Shown here: one piece after another, positions 56,196 through 64,000 of the stretch | How the letters are laid out: the number at the start of each line of letters is the position of its first letter | Numbering within the stretch: the first letter of the stretch is position 1 | Assembly: GCF_002803095.1 (NCBI RefSeq) | Contig: NZ_PGLR01000005.1 | Coordinates: forward strand, 1-64,000 | DNA: 64,000 nt | Direction of reading: 5' to 3' | Source of the DNA: Pseudomonas sp. ZH-FAD | GTDB lineage: Bacteria; Pseudomonadota; Gammaproteobacteria; Pseudomonadales; Pseudomonadaceae | Notes under the pieces: generated by a model | The model's input: the letters and a program-made list of their open reading frames with translations, nothing else | The model's database searches: none | What the model was told of the DNA's origin: nothing | Made by a program: the position numbers and the translations under genes

Positions 56196-57131
56196 TCATT
56201 GGCGTTGCAGCCGGTAGAAGAGATTGGGTTCGCTGGCCAGGTAAAGATTTCCCTGTGCATCGAAGGTGACACCTTCGGCCTGCGGCACACTGCCACGCAA
56301 ACCTGCGAAGCCTCGAAGCAGGGAACGGAAACTGATCAGTTGCCCATCTTTGCCCAGTTCAATCAGCAAGCGCGATTCATCGCTCAGTAACACCAGATGG
56401 CCAGTGCGCTCATCGAAATGTACAGACGACAAATCGCTCGCGAATATCCGGTGATCTATCCAGTCCTGGCGATCGATCACTTCAAGGCCGAACTCGCCCT
56501 GCAGGCTGCGTTTGAGACCACGAATCTCGTAGAGCTTGCGCGGTGAGTGTTCCTTGACGACGAACAGACGGTCGCCTGCCCGGTCGTAGCCGAGACCTTC
56601 AAACCCCTGGTTGCCACCCAGATCGATGCCGAGGGTCAGCGCGCGATAATCGGCACGCTGCAGAGTCCCTTCACGGTGCGGCACAGGTACCGCAACCAAT
56701 GCATGCTTGCGTTCCTCGGCCAGAAGCAACAGGTCATCACCGAGGTAGGTCACACCTTCGACATCTTGAAAACCCTGCAGCGGATAGCGGCCCAAAACCT
56801 CGCCATCGACGCTCAGCCTCAGCAATTGCTCCGGGTTGTTGAGCACGGCCCAGATCTGATGGCGGTCGTCGTCGTAGCTAAGACCTGAGAAATTGTCGGA
56901 AACGCCGACGACCGGTTTGGCATCGACCTCGACCCGATACTCCGGTAGCCACAGACTACGTTTAGCCCAGTCATCCTGATGCCAGGACGTCGTGATCCAG
57001 AAATAGAGACGGTCGTCCAGGTGCATTGCTTTCATCTGGTAGGCAGCCAGCACGGCCCCCAGCAGCAACGCCCATTTCCATGGGCTCAGTACAGGAAGCT
57101 TTCCAAGCATCCCCTTGGCAGCGGACATCAT
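56196..57131 (-). CDS. SdiA-regulated / YjiK-like beta-propeller protein
   Basis: 311 residues. An N-terminal membrane anchor (SPWKWALLLGAVLAAYQM) followed by repeated beta-propeller blades (NFSGLSYDDDRHQIWAVLNNPEQLLRL; FQDVEGVTYLGDDLLLLAEER; GFEGLGYDRAGDRLFVVKEH; AEGVTFDAQGNLYLASEPNLFYRL). It is thought to sit in the periplasm; function is unknown. The start is placed at the ATGATG at 57129-57131; a longer open frame has no ribosome site. It ends 4 bp from ydcZ, tail to tail. Confidence 0.85.
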   Translation of the reverse strand: MMSAAKGMLGKLPVLSPWKWALLLGAVLAAYQMKAMHLDDRLYFWITTSWHQDDWAKRSLWLPEYRVEVDAKPVVGVSDNFSGLSYDDDRHQIWAVLNNPEQLLRLSVDGEVLGRYPLQGFQDVEGVTYLGDDLLLLAEERKHALVAVPVPHREGTLQRADYRALTLGIDLGGNQGFEGLGYDRAGDRLFVVKEHSPRKLYEIRGLKRSLQGEFGLEVIDRQDWIDHRIFASDLSSVHFDERTGHLVLLSDESRLLIELGKDGQLISFRSLLRGFAGLRGSVPQAEGVTFDAQGNLYLASEPNLFYRLQRQ

Positions 57132-57363
57132 CGCGTAGCGCTCGCATGAAGGTGGATGGGGCAGTGTGCGGCGGATTTGTTGCAGTCGTTCGAGACAGCA
57201 AAGCCTCGGGTCTGACTGCCGAGAGAGCGGTGGGTTCGCTGCGGACAGGCGGCAAAGGTAACCAGGTGTTGAGAACCGAACGGCACAGGATGCTGGCCAA
57301 TCGACACCCTTGCTGCAATCAAAAAGCGCTATGCTCACACGAGAGCATTCTGTGATCACAAAA

Positions 57364-58491
57364 ATGACCGACGCCGAAGTACCGCGCCAGCCCAATACCT
57401 TCGCCCTGTGGCGTGAAGTGGATGACACCCGCATCCGCACGCGCCTGGGAGGTTTCTTCTACGTCCTCGCCTGGCTGCTGACCTGGGTATTCAGTGCGGC
57501 ACCGGGCAGCCTGATGGTTAGCGGCGTGCTGGGCTGTACGGTGTTCGTCGTACTCCTGGCTGCGCGCCTGCTGCACCGTCCCGATGGCCTCGACAGCCCT
57601 GAACAGTTGCAGTGCTGGCTGGATCGTCACTGGGGCCTGATCCTCCTGACTTCGTTGTGCTGGGGCCAGGCCCATGCGCTGGCGGTATACAGCGACGCCT
57701 ACAATGACTCGGAAATGATCGCCACCCTGGCCACGGTGGCCTTCGCCACAGCAATGACCTTCAACTTCGCCATGCGCCGTGGCCGCGCCCTGCTGGCGCT
57801 GGCCCTGCTCTACCTACCGGGCCTGGCGGTGATGGCGCTGAATTGGCAGCAGAAGCACGCGATACTGATTACCCTGACCTTCTACCTCAGCTATCTGATT
57901 CTGGTACTGGGGCGCAATCATCGTGAATACCGCGCCACCCTTGATCTGGAGCTGAAGCTGCTGGAGCAGCAGAGTCAGCTCGATCTGCTCAGCCGCACCG
58001 ACAGCCTGACCCAACTGGGCAACCGCTATCAGTTCAACAACCTGTTCCCCAGCCTGGTGGCCAATGCGGTACGCCAGGGCGAGCCGCTGTCGCTGGTGCT
58101 GATGGATATCGACTTCTTCAAGAAGGTCAACGACGAACACGGCCACGCCGGTGGCGATGCCTGCCTGAGCGCCTTCGCCGAACGCATGCGCCAGGTATTT
58201 CGCCGTGATGCCGACGCACTGCTGCGCCTGGGTGGCGAAGAATTCGGCGTGCTGCTGCCGGGCACTACCCTGGCTCAGGCGTGGGAGCTGGCCGAGCAAT
58301 TTCGCCAGGAACTGGCAACGGAAGGCCTGCTGCTGGCCGGCCAACGCCTGGAGCTGACCACCAGTCTGGGCGTCGGCTGTTTCAGCAGCTCTCATGATGG
58401 CGACGCCGATGCCTTCTTCAAGCGCGTCGACGGTGCGCTCTACCGCGCCAAACGTGAGGGCCGCAACCGCCTGGTTGCAGCCGATCACTGA
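57364..58491 (+). CDS. Membrane diguanylate cyclase (GGEEF)
   Basis: About 375 residues: five or six N-terminal membrane helices (about 25-185), a short coiled linker (LDLELKLLEQQSQLDLLSRTDSLTQLGNR), then a GGDEF domain with an active GGEEF motif (290-294) and an intact inhibitory RxxD I-site (R281-D284). It makes c-di-GMP with product feedback. No clear ribosome site; in-frame ATGs at 57331 and 57364 are both possible, and the second is chosen because it begins with a plausible cytoplasmic tail. Confidence 0.88.
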   Translation: MTDAEVPRQPNTFALWREVDDTRIRTRLGGFFYVLAWLLTWVFSAAPGSLMVSGVLGCTVFVVLLAARLLHRPDGLDSPEQLQCWLDRHWGLILLTSLCWGQAHALAVYSDAYNDSEMIATLATVAFATAMTFNFAMRRGRALLALALLYLPGLAVMALNWQQKHAILITLTFYLSYLILVLGRNHREYRATLDLELKLLEQQSQLDLLSRTDSLTQLGNRYQFNNLFPSLVANAVRQGEPLSLVLMDIDFFKKVNDEHGHAGGDACLSAFAERMRQVFRRDADALLRLGGEEFGVLLPGTTLAQAWELAEQFRQELATEGLLLAGQRLELTTSLGVGCFSSSHDGDADAFFKRVDGALYRAKREGRNRLVAADH

Positions 58492-58506
58492 GAACGGGCC
58501 TCTGGA

Positions 58507-60438
58507 TTACAGCCTGAACTTGCCCATCTGCCCGGCCAGATCATCGGCCAGGCGGCTCAGAGTCTGGCAATCCTCACGGCAAGCGCGCACCTCTCCGGCA
58601 GTGGCGTGCGCCAGGTCGGCGATGCCCTGCACGTTGCGGTTGATTTCCTCGGTCACCGAGCTCTGTTCTTCGGTCGCCGCAGCCACCTGAGTGTTCATGT
58701 CGCTGATGCGCTCGACCTGCTCGGTGATGGCGCCCAGCGACTGCCCGGTGCGCTGACTGGATTCGACGCCGGTACCGGTGGCCGATTGCCCCGCGTACAT
58801 GGAACTGACGGCAGTTTCGGCACCCTGCTTGAGGCGCAGGATCATCTGCTGGATCTCGTCGGTCGACGCCTGGGTGCGGCTGGCCAGGGTGCGTACCTCA
58901 TCGGCGACCACGGCAAAGCCGCGCCCCATCTCCCCGGCACGCGCGGCCTCGATGGCCGCGTTGAGCGCCAGCAGATTGGTCTGCTCGGAGATGCCGCGAA
59001 TCACCGCCAGCACCTGATCGATCGACGCGACCTGCTCGGCCAGCTCGGTCACCGCACCTGCTGCGCTGCCAATGTCGGCGGACATGCGCTCGATATGGGC
59101 GATGGACTGGCCCACCACCTGACGCGCACTTTGCGCCTCGTCGCGCGCGCTGTGCGAGGACTGCGCAGCGTTGCTGGCGTTGCGCGCGATCTCCTGCACG
59201 GTCAGGCCCATCTCGTGCACGGCGGTGGCCACCATGTCGGTCATTTCCTGCTGTTGCACAGCACGCCCTGCAGTGTTCTCCACCACCCGCGCCACCTGGC
59301 CGACCGCGGTACGCAGTCGCTCGCTGGTGGCCAACACATCGCCGATCAGATCGCGCTGACTGGCGAGAAAGCGGTTGAAACCCCGCGCCAGGTCACCCAG
59401 CTCATCGGCCCGCGATTCATCCAGGCGCCGCGTCAGGTCGCCACCACCGCCACCGATTTCCACCAGCGCCTGAGTCACCTGACGGATCGGCCGCACCAGG
59501 CCGCGAGCCAGTAGCACCACCAGCCCCAGGAACAACAGCGCCACGGCCACACCGATCAGGCTGGTCATCAGTAGCGCCTGCCGGGCCTCGGCGTAGACTT
59601 CGGCCTCGGGCACTTCGCTGACCAGCAGCCAGTCGATACTGGCGAACTTCTGCGCCACGGCGAGAAATATCTCGCCATCGCGTTCGAAACGTACCGCCCG
59701 GCTATCGCCTGCAAGCACCTGACGGCTGGCGTCGGCGCCGAAGAGTTCGGCGAGCTTGCCACTGCCGCTCAGCTCCGAACGCGGATGCACCTTGACGCTG
59801 CCCTGGCTGTCGATGAGAAACACCTGGCCGCGCTCGCCGAAGCGGAATTCGCTGATCATCTTCGACATGTCCGCGAGGTTGTAGCCCAGGCCGGAGACAC
59901 CGAGGGTCTTGCCGCCGCGCTTGATGCGCTGGTTGATGAACAGCGTGGGCAGCCGCGTGGTCTTGTCGATGTCGATTTCCAGCACCCGGTCACGGTCGCT
60001 GTCGACCAGGCGATAGAACCACAGGTTTTCCGCCTGACTGCGGTCGAGGGTGCGCATCAGCCCTTCGCCGGTGGTGTAGTTGCCACTGGCCAGGGCGACG
60101 ATGGAAGTGGTCATGGCGTTCTGCTGGGCGCGCACGCCCTCCAGATAGCGCGCAAACTCGTCACGCCGGGCCGCGTCCTCGCCAGCGGCAAGCCAGTCCT
60201 GTACCAGGCTGTTCTCGGCAATCGAGGCGTTGGCAGTAATGGGCGCAGTCAGCACCCGCTCCAGGTCGTTGCGGATCGCCAGCACCCGCGCCGGCAGCGC
60301 TTCTTCGATCAGGTAGCGCTCGGTCAGACGATTGACCACCGCCGAGTAAATACCGACGACAATCAGAATACTGGCCAACAGGGCAGCGCCCATGCTGAGG
60401 ATCAACTGCCACTGAATACTGCGTTGCCAGAGGCGCAT
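58507..60438 (-). CDS. Methyl-accepting chemotaxis protein with dCache sensor
   Basis: 643 residues. TM1 at about 13-33, a large periplasmic dCache-type ligand domain (to about 280; [23 protein letters not shown]), TM2 at about 287-310, HAMP, and the signalling hairpin with the invariant tip [19 protein letters not shown] and [12 protein letters not shown]. The ligand is unknown. GGAG precedes the ATG. A near-perfect sigma28 (FliA) promoter lies 90 bp upstream, placing it in the flagellar/chemotaxis regulon. Confidence 0.94.
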   Translation of the reverse strand: MRLWQRSIQWQLILSMGAALLASILIVVGIYSAVVNRLTERYLIEEALPARVLAIRNDLERVLTAPITANASIAENSLVQDWLAAGEDAARRDEFARYLEGVRAQQNAMTTSIVALASGNYTTGEGLMRTLDRSQAENLWFYRLVDSDRDRVLEIDIDKTTRLPTLFINQRIKRGGKTLGVSGLGYNLADMSKMISEFRFGERGQVFLIDSQGSVKVHPRSELSGSGKLAELFGADASRQVLAGDSRAVRFERDGEIFLAVAQKFASIDWLLVSEVPEAEVYAEARQALLMTSLIGVAVALLFLGLVVLLARGLVRPIRQVTQALVEIGGGGGDLTRRLDESRADELGDLARGFNRFLASQRDLIGDVLATSERLRTAVGQVARVVENTAGRAVQQQEMTDMVATAVHEMGLTVQEIARNASNAAQSSHSARDEAQSARQVVGQSIAHIERMSADIGSAAGAVTELAEQVASIDQVLAVIRGISEQTNLLALNAAIEAARAGEMGRGFAVVADEVRTLASRTQASTDEIQQMILRLKQGAETAVSSMYAGQSATGTGVESSQRTGQSLGAITEQVERISDMNTQVAAATEEQSSVTEEINRNVQGIADLAHATAGEVRACREDCQTLSRLADDLAGQMGKFRL

Positions 60439-60527
60439 GGAGGCTTCTCCCGGTTATTATTTTGAGCTCGCCGAGCAATTGGATACAAAAATGTACACAA
60501 ATTGCAAATCGGTTACCGCCAGATTTC

Positions 60528-60554
60528 ATATCGGCGGCTCACGGCCAGGCTTTA
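60528..60554 (-). promoter_or_regulatory. Sigma28 (FliA) promoter of the chemoreceptor gene
   Basis: Minus strand TAAA (60551-60554), 15-bp spacer, GCCGATAT (60528-60535), against the consensus TAAA-N15-GCCGATAA: one mismatch and exact spacing. Confidence 0.8.
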
Positions 60555-60637
60555 TTCGCGCCAGACGGGATCATTTGCAGTGATGATCAGGGCTCAGGCC
60601 AGAGCGGTCGGCGCCCGCACACCGCCAGCGCGTCGCT

Positions 60638-62959
60638 TCATGGCCCTACGCTGAATTCCAGACGAGCGGTCTGGCCACCTTCGTCGAGCACGCTCAGTTG
60701 GTGCCTGCCGCTGTCGAAGGCATGGTTGAAGGGTGCATCCAGCGCAGTGTCAGCAAGCGGTCGGCCATCGAGGAACCACCAGCGCCGGCCACTTCCCCCC
60801 AGCGCCGAAAGGCTGAGCCGCAGTGGCTCGTGATTGCCTTGCGGGCGACGCAGACGATCACCATCGCGCACGCCGACGATGGACAGCGGCGCCACCTGGC
60901 TGCTGCGCGGTGGCGGGCAACTCGGATCGACGCTCGGCAAACGTGCCGTGCGCTGCTCACGGCGTGGCAGCCAGGGCTCCAATGGTGCCGGCCACAAGGC
61001 CAGTTCACGCACCTCGGCCCCGGTACAACCTGGACCAACGCGACGCCCTTCGGCATTGAGCCAATAGCGCTCGCGCAGGCCGCTACCCAATGGCTGATCA
61101 GCGGCCAGCAACGTGGGGGGCGTGGTGCCTTGCAGCGTCCAGGCAAAGCGCAGGCGCCGACAGTTGGGATCGTCCTTGCTCATAGGCTGGCCCAATGGCC
61201 AGCAGATGGCGGCCACGCCGACCTCGGCCGGCTGCGGGTCGGGCGGCACCGCAATGCCGCGCTGGCTGTCGCGATTGACCAGCAGATCATGCACCTGCAG
61301 CAGCAGCGGCGCGGCGGAAGCCAGACCGAACTGGCCGGGCACCGGGGTGCCGTCCGGTCGACCGATCCAGATGCCGATCAGATGACGCGGACCAACACCA
61401 ATGGCCCAGGCATCGCGAAAGCCGTAGCTGGTGCCAGTCTTCCAGGCCAGGGTCGGGCGCTGCGCCAGCTGTGCGCGCGGGTCACGATCAGGCCGTGCCT
61501 GACCGCTGAGAATGCGCCGGATGATCCAGGCCGAACCTGGCGACAGCAGGCGCCGTTCGCGCAGTTCATCACCCGGCTGCAGGCGAGGCTTGGCCGCCAT
61601 GCCACCACGCGCGAAGGCGCTGTAGCCAGCCACCAGCGATTCCAGGCGCGAGCCGCCGCCCCCCAGGATCAACGCCAGGTTCGGTTCGGCCAGCGCCGGC
61701 AGGCGAATCGGCACGCCGGCACTGCGCAGCTCGCCGGCGAAGCGCTTCGGCCCATAGGCTTCGAGCAGTTGCACGGCGGGCAGGTTGAGCGAGGTGGCCA
61801 GCGCCTCGCTGGCCGACACCGGGCCGATGAAGCCGGCGGCGAAGTTGCCGGGACGGTAGTCGCCATAGTGCCGCGGCACGTCCTGCAGCAGCGATTCGGA
61901 GTGAATCAGCCCGGCATCCAGGGCCATGCCGTAGAGAAAGGGCTTGAGCGTCGAACCGGGCGAACGCAGGGCGCGCACCATGTCGACGTGACCGAAGCGC
62001 GAGGTGTCAGCGATATCCACAGAACCCAGGTAGGCGCGCACGGCCATGCTTTCATGCTCCACCACCAGGATCGCCGCCGAGGTGCGCTCCGGCAGGCGCG
62101 CGCGCCAGCCCAGCAGCAGGTCTTCCAGACGCAGCTGCAAGCCGGCATCGAGGGTGGTGCGAATCAGCGGCGGGCTGCCGGTGCGATTCAACCGCCGCGC
62201 CAGCAAGGGTGCCAGGCTTGGCTCACGGCGCGGCGCGAAGAACACCGGCTCCTCCAGCGCTTCGTCCACCTGCGCCTGCGGCCACACCTGAAACTCGCCC
62301 AGGCGCCGCAGCACCTTGTCACGTGCGGCCTGGGCGCGCTCGGGATGGCGGTCCGGGCGCAGCCGGCTGGGTGCCTGCGGCAGCACGGCGAGCAGCGCGG
62401 CATCGGCGCGGGTGAGCTGGCTCGGCGGCTTGCCCAGGTAACTCCAACTCGCGGCCGCCACACCCTCGAGGGTGCCGCCGAAGGGCGCGCGGTTGAGATA
62501 TAGGGTGAGAATTTCGTCTTTGGACAGGTGCCACTCCAACTGCGCCGTACGCCACAGCTGCTTGAGTTTGCCGGGCAGGTCACGGCCATGCGGATCGAGC
62601 AGCCGCGCCACCTGCATCGACAGCGTACTGCCGCCGGACACCACGCGCCCGCCGGTGAGGTTCTGCCAAGCCGCACGGCCCAGCGCCAGCGGGTTGATGC
62701 CGGGGTGCTGGCGGAACCAGCGATCCTCGTAGGTCAGCAGGGCTTCGAGGTAATAGGGCGAGACTTCTTCGGGCGTCACCGGGTAGCGCCACACGCCGTC
62801 GCGGTCGGCGAAACGCCACAGCGGCGTGCCGTCCTCGGCCAGCACCACACGCGCCAGATCATCCTCGGGCAGGGGCAGCGGGAACAGGCGGTCGGCCAGC
62901 CAGAGCAGGGCGAGGGGAAGCAGGAGGATCAGCAGCCAGCGGCGAGTTAGGCGGGGCAT
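60638..62959 (-). CDS. pbpC: Penicillin-binding protein 1C
   Basis: 773 residues. N-terminal membrane anchor, GT51 glycosyltransferase domain with EDRWFRQHPGINPLALGRA and GGSTLSMQVARLL, then a transpeptidase domain with SxxK (SPGSTLKPF) and KTG (WKTGTSYGFRDAW). The C-terminal BiPBP_C domain is present. Polymerises and cross-links peptidoglycan. In many proteobacteria pbpC follows an alpha-2-macroglobulin gene; here a DUF559 cassette lies between them, and the ribosome site of pbpC (ggagaggg) lies within the cassette's terminal repeat. Confidence 0.94.
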   Translation of the reverse strand: MPRLTRRWLLILLLPLALLWLADRLFPLPLPEDDLARVVLAEDGTPLWRFADRDGVWRYPVTPEEVSPYYLEALLTYEDRWFRQHPGINPLALGRAAWQNLTGGRVVSGGSTLSMQVARLLDPHGRDLPGKLKQLWRTAQLEWHLSKDEILTLYLNRAPFGGTLEGVAAASWSYLGKPPSQLTRADAALLAVLPQAPSRLRPDRHPERAQAARDKVLRRLGEFQVWPQAQVDEALEEPVFFAPRREPSLAPLLARRLNRTGSPPLIRTTLDAGLQLRLEDLLLGWRARLPERTSAAILVVEHESMAVRAYLGSVDIADTSRFGHVDMVRALRSPGSTLKPFLYGMALDAGLIHSESLLQDVPRHYGDYRPGNFAAGFIGPVSASEALATSLNLPAVQLLEAYGPKRFAGELRSAGVPIRLPALAEPNLALILGGGGSRLESLVAGYSAFARGGMAAKPRLQPGDELRERRLLSPGSAWIIRRILSGQARPDRDPRAQLAQRPTLAWKTGTSYGFRDAWAIGVGPRHLIGIWIGRPDGTPVPGQFGLASAAPLLLQVHDLLVNRDSQRGIAVPPDPQPAEVGVAAICWPLGQPMSKDDPNCRRLRFAWTLQGTTPPTLLAADQPLGSGLRERYWLNAEGRRVGPGCTGAEVRELALWPAPLEPWLPRREQRTARLPSVDPSCPPPRSSQVAPLSIVGVRDGDRLRRPQGNHEPLRLSLSALGGSGRRWWFLDGRPLADTALDAPFNHAFDSGRHQLSVLDEGGQTARLEFSVGP

Positions 62960-62978
62960 GCAAGACCCTCTCCCCCAG

Positions 62979-63004
62979 CCCCTCTCCCATAAATGGGAGA
63001 GGGG
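62979..63004. repeat. Left hairpin of the DUF559 cassette
   Basis: 12-bp perfect stem cccctctcccat/atgggagagggg with a two-base loop. Confidence 0.85.
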
Positions 63005-63040
63005 AGCGGATCAGCGTTATGCCAAGATTTGCGGCGACGC

Positions 63041-63385
63041 TCACAGGCCGTCTTGCTCGCCAATTTCAAGACGGATCTGTTCAAGTACCGCCTCCGTTTC
63101 GGCCAGCACCTGATGATTCCAGAAACGCAGCACACGATAGCCTCGACTCTCCAGATCATGCTCACGTTGCTGGTCGTATTCCGTCTGCTGCTGGTGTTGG
63201 CCACCGTCCAGTTCGATGACCAGCCAGCATTCGGTGCAGATGAAGTCGACGATATAGGGGCCAATGGGTTTCTGCCGTTTGAACTTCAGGCCCAGGAAAC
63301 GATGACCTCGCAGGTAATACCAGAGCCGTTGCTCGGCATCAGTCATCTCGCGCCTAAGGCGTTTGGCGTTGTCGAGTAGCGTCAT
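63041..63385 (-). CDS. DUF559 family protein (Vsr/very-short-patch-repair-like nuclease fold)
   Basis: 114 residues. The core VDFICTECWLVIELDGGQH...YDQQREHDLESRGYRVLRFWNHQV is the DUF559 restriction-endonuclease-like fold: Asp, Glu and the DGGQH segment are likely metal and catalytic residues. N-terminal RREMTDAEQRLWYYLRGHRFLGLKFKRQ is also typical. A perfect AAGGAGGA ribosome site precedes the ATG. The gene is the only cargo of a cassette with inverted repeats. Biochemical activity of this family is not established to my knowledge. Confidence 0.9.
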   Translation of the reverse strand: MTLLDNAKRLRREMTDAEQRLWYYLRGHRFLGLKFKRQKPIGPYIVDFICTECWLVIELDGGQHQQQTEYDQQREHDLESRGYRVLRFWNHQVLAETEAVLEQIRLEIGEQDGL

Positions 63386-63408
63386 GGTTCCTCCTTGAAC
63401 CTTTTTTG

Positions 63409-63447
63409 CCCTCTCCCCAACCCTCTCCCATAAATGGGAGAGGGGGC
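63409..63447. repeat. Internal direct copy of the cassette's left repeat
   Basis: Starts ccctctccccaaccctctcc and continues into the same cccataaatggg hairpin as 62966-63004, with a few substitutions. It flanks the DUF559 gene on its 5' side. Confidence 0.8.
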
Positions 63448-63531
63448 AGGATCGTGCAATGACATCAGCCGTGTACCATTTTGCTCCCCTCTCCCGCTTG
63501 CGGGAGAGGGGCTGGGGGAGAGGGTCGCTTT

Positions 63532-64000
63532 TTAGCGCCCCCTAACGACCAGTCTCTCCGGCGCACTACCCAGCGCCTGCCAACTCGGCCGGTACATGGA
63601 CTCCACCTGCGGTGGCGGCACCCGATAGCTGCCCGGTGTCACCGCGCGGGCCAGGTAGAGCAGGTGGGTGGTGCCATACTCCTCGACATCCACCGCCGCC
63701 ACGTAGCGGTCACCACGGTATTCCTGGTGCTTGATCCGCGCATTCTGCATGGAGCGGCGCCATTCCTTGACGTTGCTACCAGCGTCATCGAGGCTCGCCG
63801 CGCTCTGCGCCAGGTTCTGGTTCTCCAGCTCCAGGCCAGCCGGCAGCAGGTCCACCACCAGCGCGTCCGGTACCCGCTGCTTGGCCCGCACGGCCAGGTG
63901 CACCAGCACCAGCTCACCGCTGTCCAGACGCTGCAGATCGAGCGGACGGCCGTCCATGCCAAGGTACTCGCGCTCGATGCTGAGGTTCTCGCCACCGGCA
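63532..64000 (-). CDS. Alpha-2-macroglobulin family protein, C-terminal part (runs off the window)
   Basis: The last ~155 residues of a longer gene. Segments such as ELVLVHLAVRAKQRVPDALVVDLLPAGLELENQNL, EYRGDRYVAAVDV and YLARAVTPGSYRVPPPQVESMYRPS match the C-terminal domain of bacterial alpha-2-macroglobulins (YfhM/ECAM), periplasmic protease traps encoded beside pbpC. Thioester and bait regions lie outside the window. Confidence 0.88.
   Translation of the reverse strand, partial: AGGENLSIEREYLGMDGRPLDLQRLDSGELVLVHLAVRAKQRVPDALVVDLLPAGLELENQNLAQSAASLDDAGSNVKEWRRSMQNARIKHQEYRGDRYVAAVDVEEYGTTHLLYLARAVTPGSYRVPPPQVESMYRPSWQALGSAPERLVVRGR

Larger units (their letters stand above)
62964..63526. 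mobile_element. 563-bp cassette with perfect 25-bp terminal inverted repeats carrying a DUF559 gene
   Basis: 62964-62988 and 63502-63526 are exact reverse complements over 25 bp (gaccctctcccccagc... / ...gctgggggagagggtc). The left repeat runs on into a hairpin cccctctcccat/atgggagagggg (62979-63004). A near-copy of this left block, in the same orientation, sits inside at 63409-63447. Only the DUF559 gene lies between. The cassette begins 4 bp from the pbpC ATG and ends 5 bp from the alpha-2-macroglobulin stop, splitting an otherwise tight gene pair. No target duplication is evident. Confidence 0.75.

Overview
The window is about 64 kb of GC-rich Pseudomonas chromosome. The gene content and the local orders point to the genus: pilA/pilBCD-coaE-yacG, morA-glyA, the DUF3015-mapZ-radA run, cioAB, and a thiolase/FabG/AraC/MaoC cluster, each recalling blocks I know from P. 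aeruginosa. The order of the blocks, the IS30 end beside pilA and the repeat families suggest a P. mendocina/oleovorans-like species rather than P. aeruginosa itself. This is inferred from remembered gene orders, not from a search. It is ordinary chromosome with no prophage, plasmid backbone or CRISPR array. The accessory content is small: an IS30 end, a toxin-antitoxin pair, a nuclease cassette with terminal inverted repeats, and several families of interspersed repeats.

Layout. 1-5.6 kb: IS30 end, type IV pilus genes (pilA with a sigma54 promoter, divergent pilBCD), coaE-yacG. 5.8-10.3 kb: small and hypothetical genes, MOSC protein, type II NADH dehydrogenase, then a tRNA-Asn/Pro/Lys operon. 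10.5-24.3 kb: DUF1631 plus PilZ protein, ettA, the c-di-GMP enzyme morA, glyA, DUF3015 protein, mapZ, radA. 24.4-28.8 kb: acetyltransferase, two YdcH-like proteins, CNNM/CBS protein, ferredoxin reductase, rlmG. 28.8-34.4 kb: a tightly overlapped operon of LacI regulator, ABC importer and GpdQ-like phosphodiesterase. 34.5-42.4 kb: Phd/RelE toxin-antitoxin, a TldD/PmbA-like pair, a TonB receptor with FecI/FecR, and the small CIO-linked DUF2474 protein. 42.5-45 kb: cioBA. 45.5-50.8 kb: a fatty-acyl cluster. 51-58.5 kb: MazG-like pyrophosphatase, cmoM, lipoproteins, acetyltransferase, YdcZ, YjiK-like protein and a diguanylate cyclase. 58.5-64 kb: chemoreceptor with a sigma28 promoter, pbpC, DUF559 cassette and the end of an alpha-2-macroglobulin gene.

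Themes. Surface behaviour and c-di-GMP recur: pili, MorA, MapZ, a second PilZ protein beside DUF1631, a GGEEF cyclase and a chemoreceptor. Low-oxygen control is suggested by ANR-type boxes before cioA and before three small genes. The two most unusual observations are a family of five 140-230 bp repeats whose nested arms change sequence between copies but stay self-complementary, and a 563-bp cassette with perfect 25-bp terminal inverted repeats that carries a DUF559 nuclease gene and separates pbpC from its usual alpha-2-macroglobulin partner.

All calls are from reading the sequence. Family names rest on motifs and remembered homologues; no database search was run.
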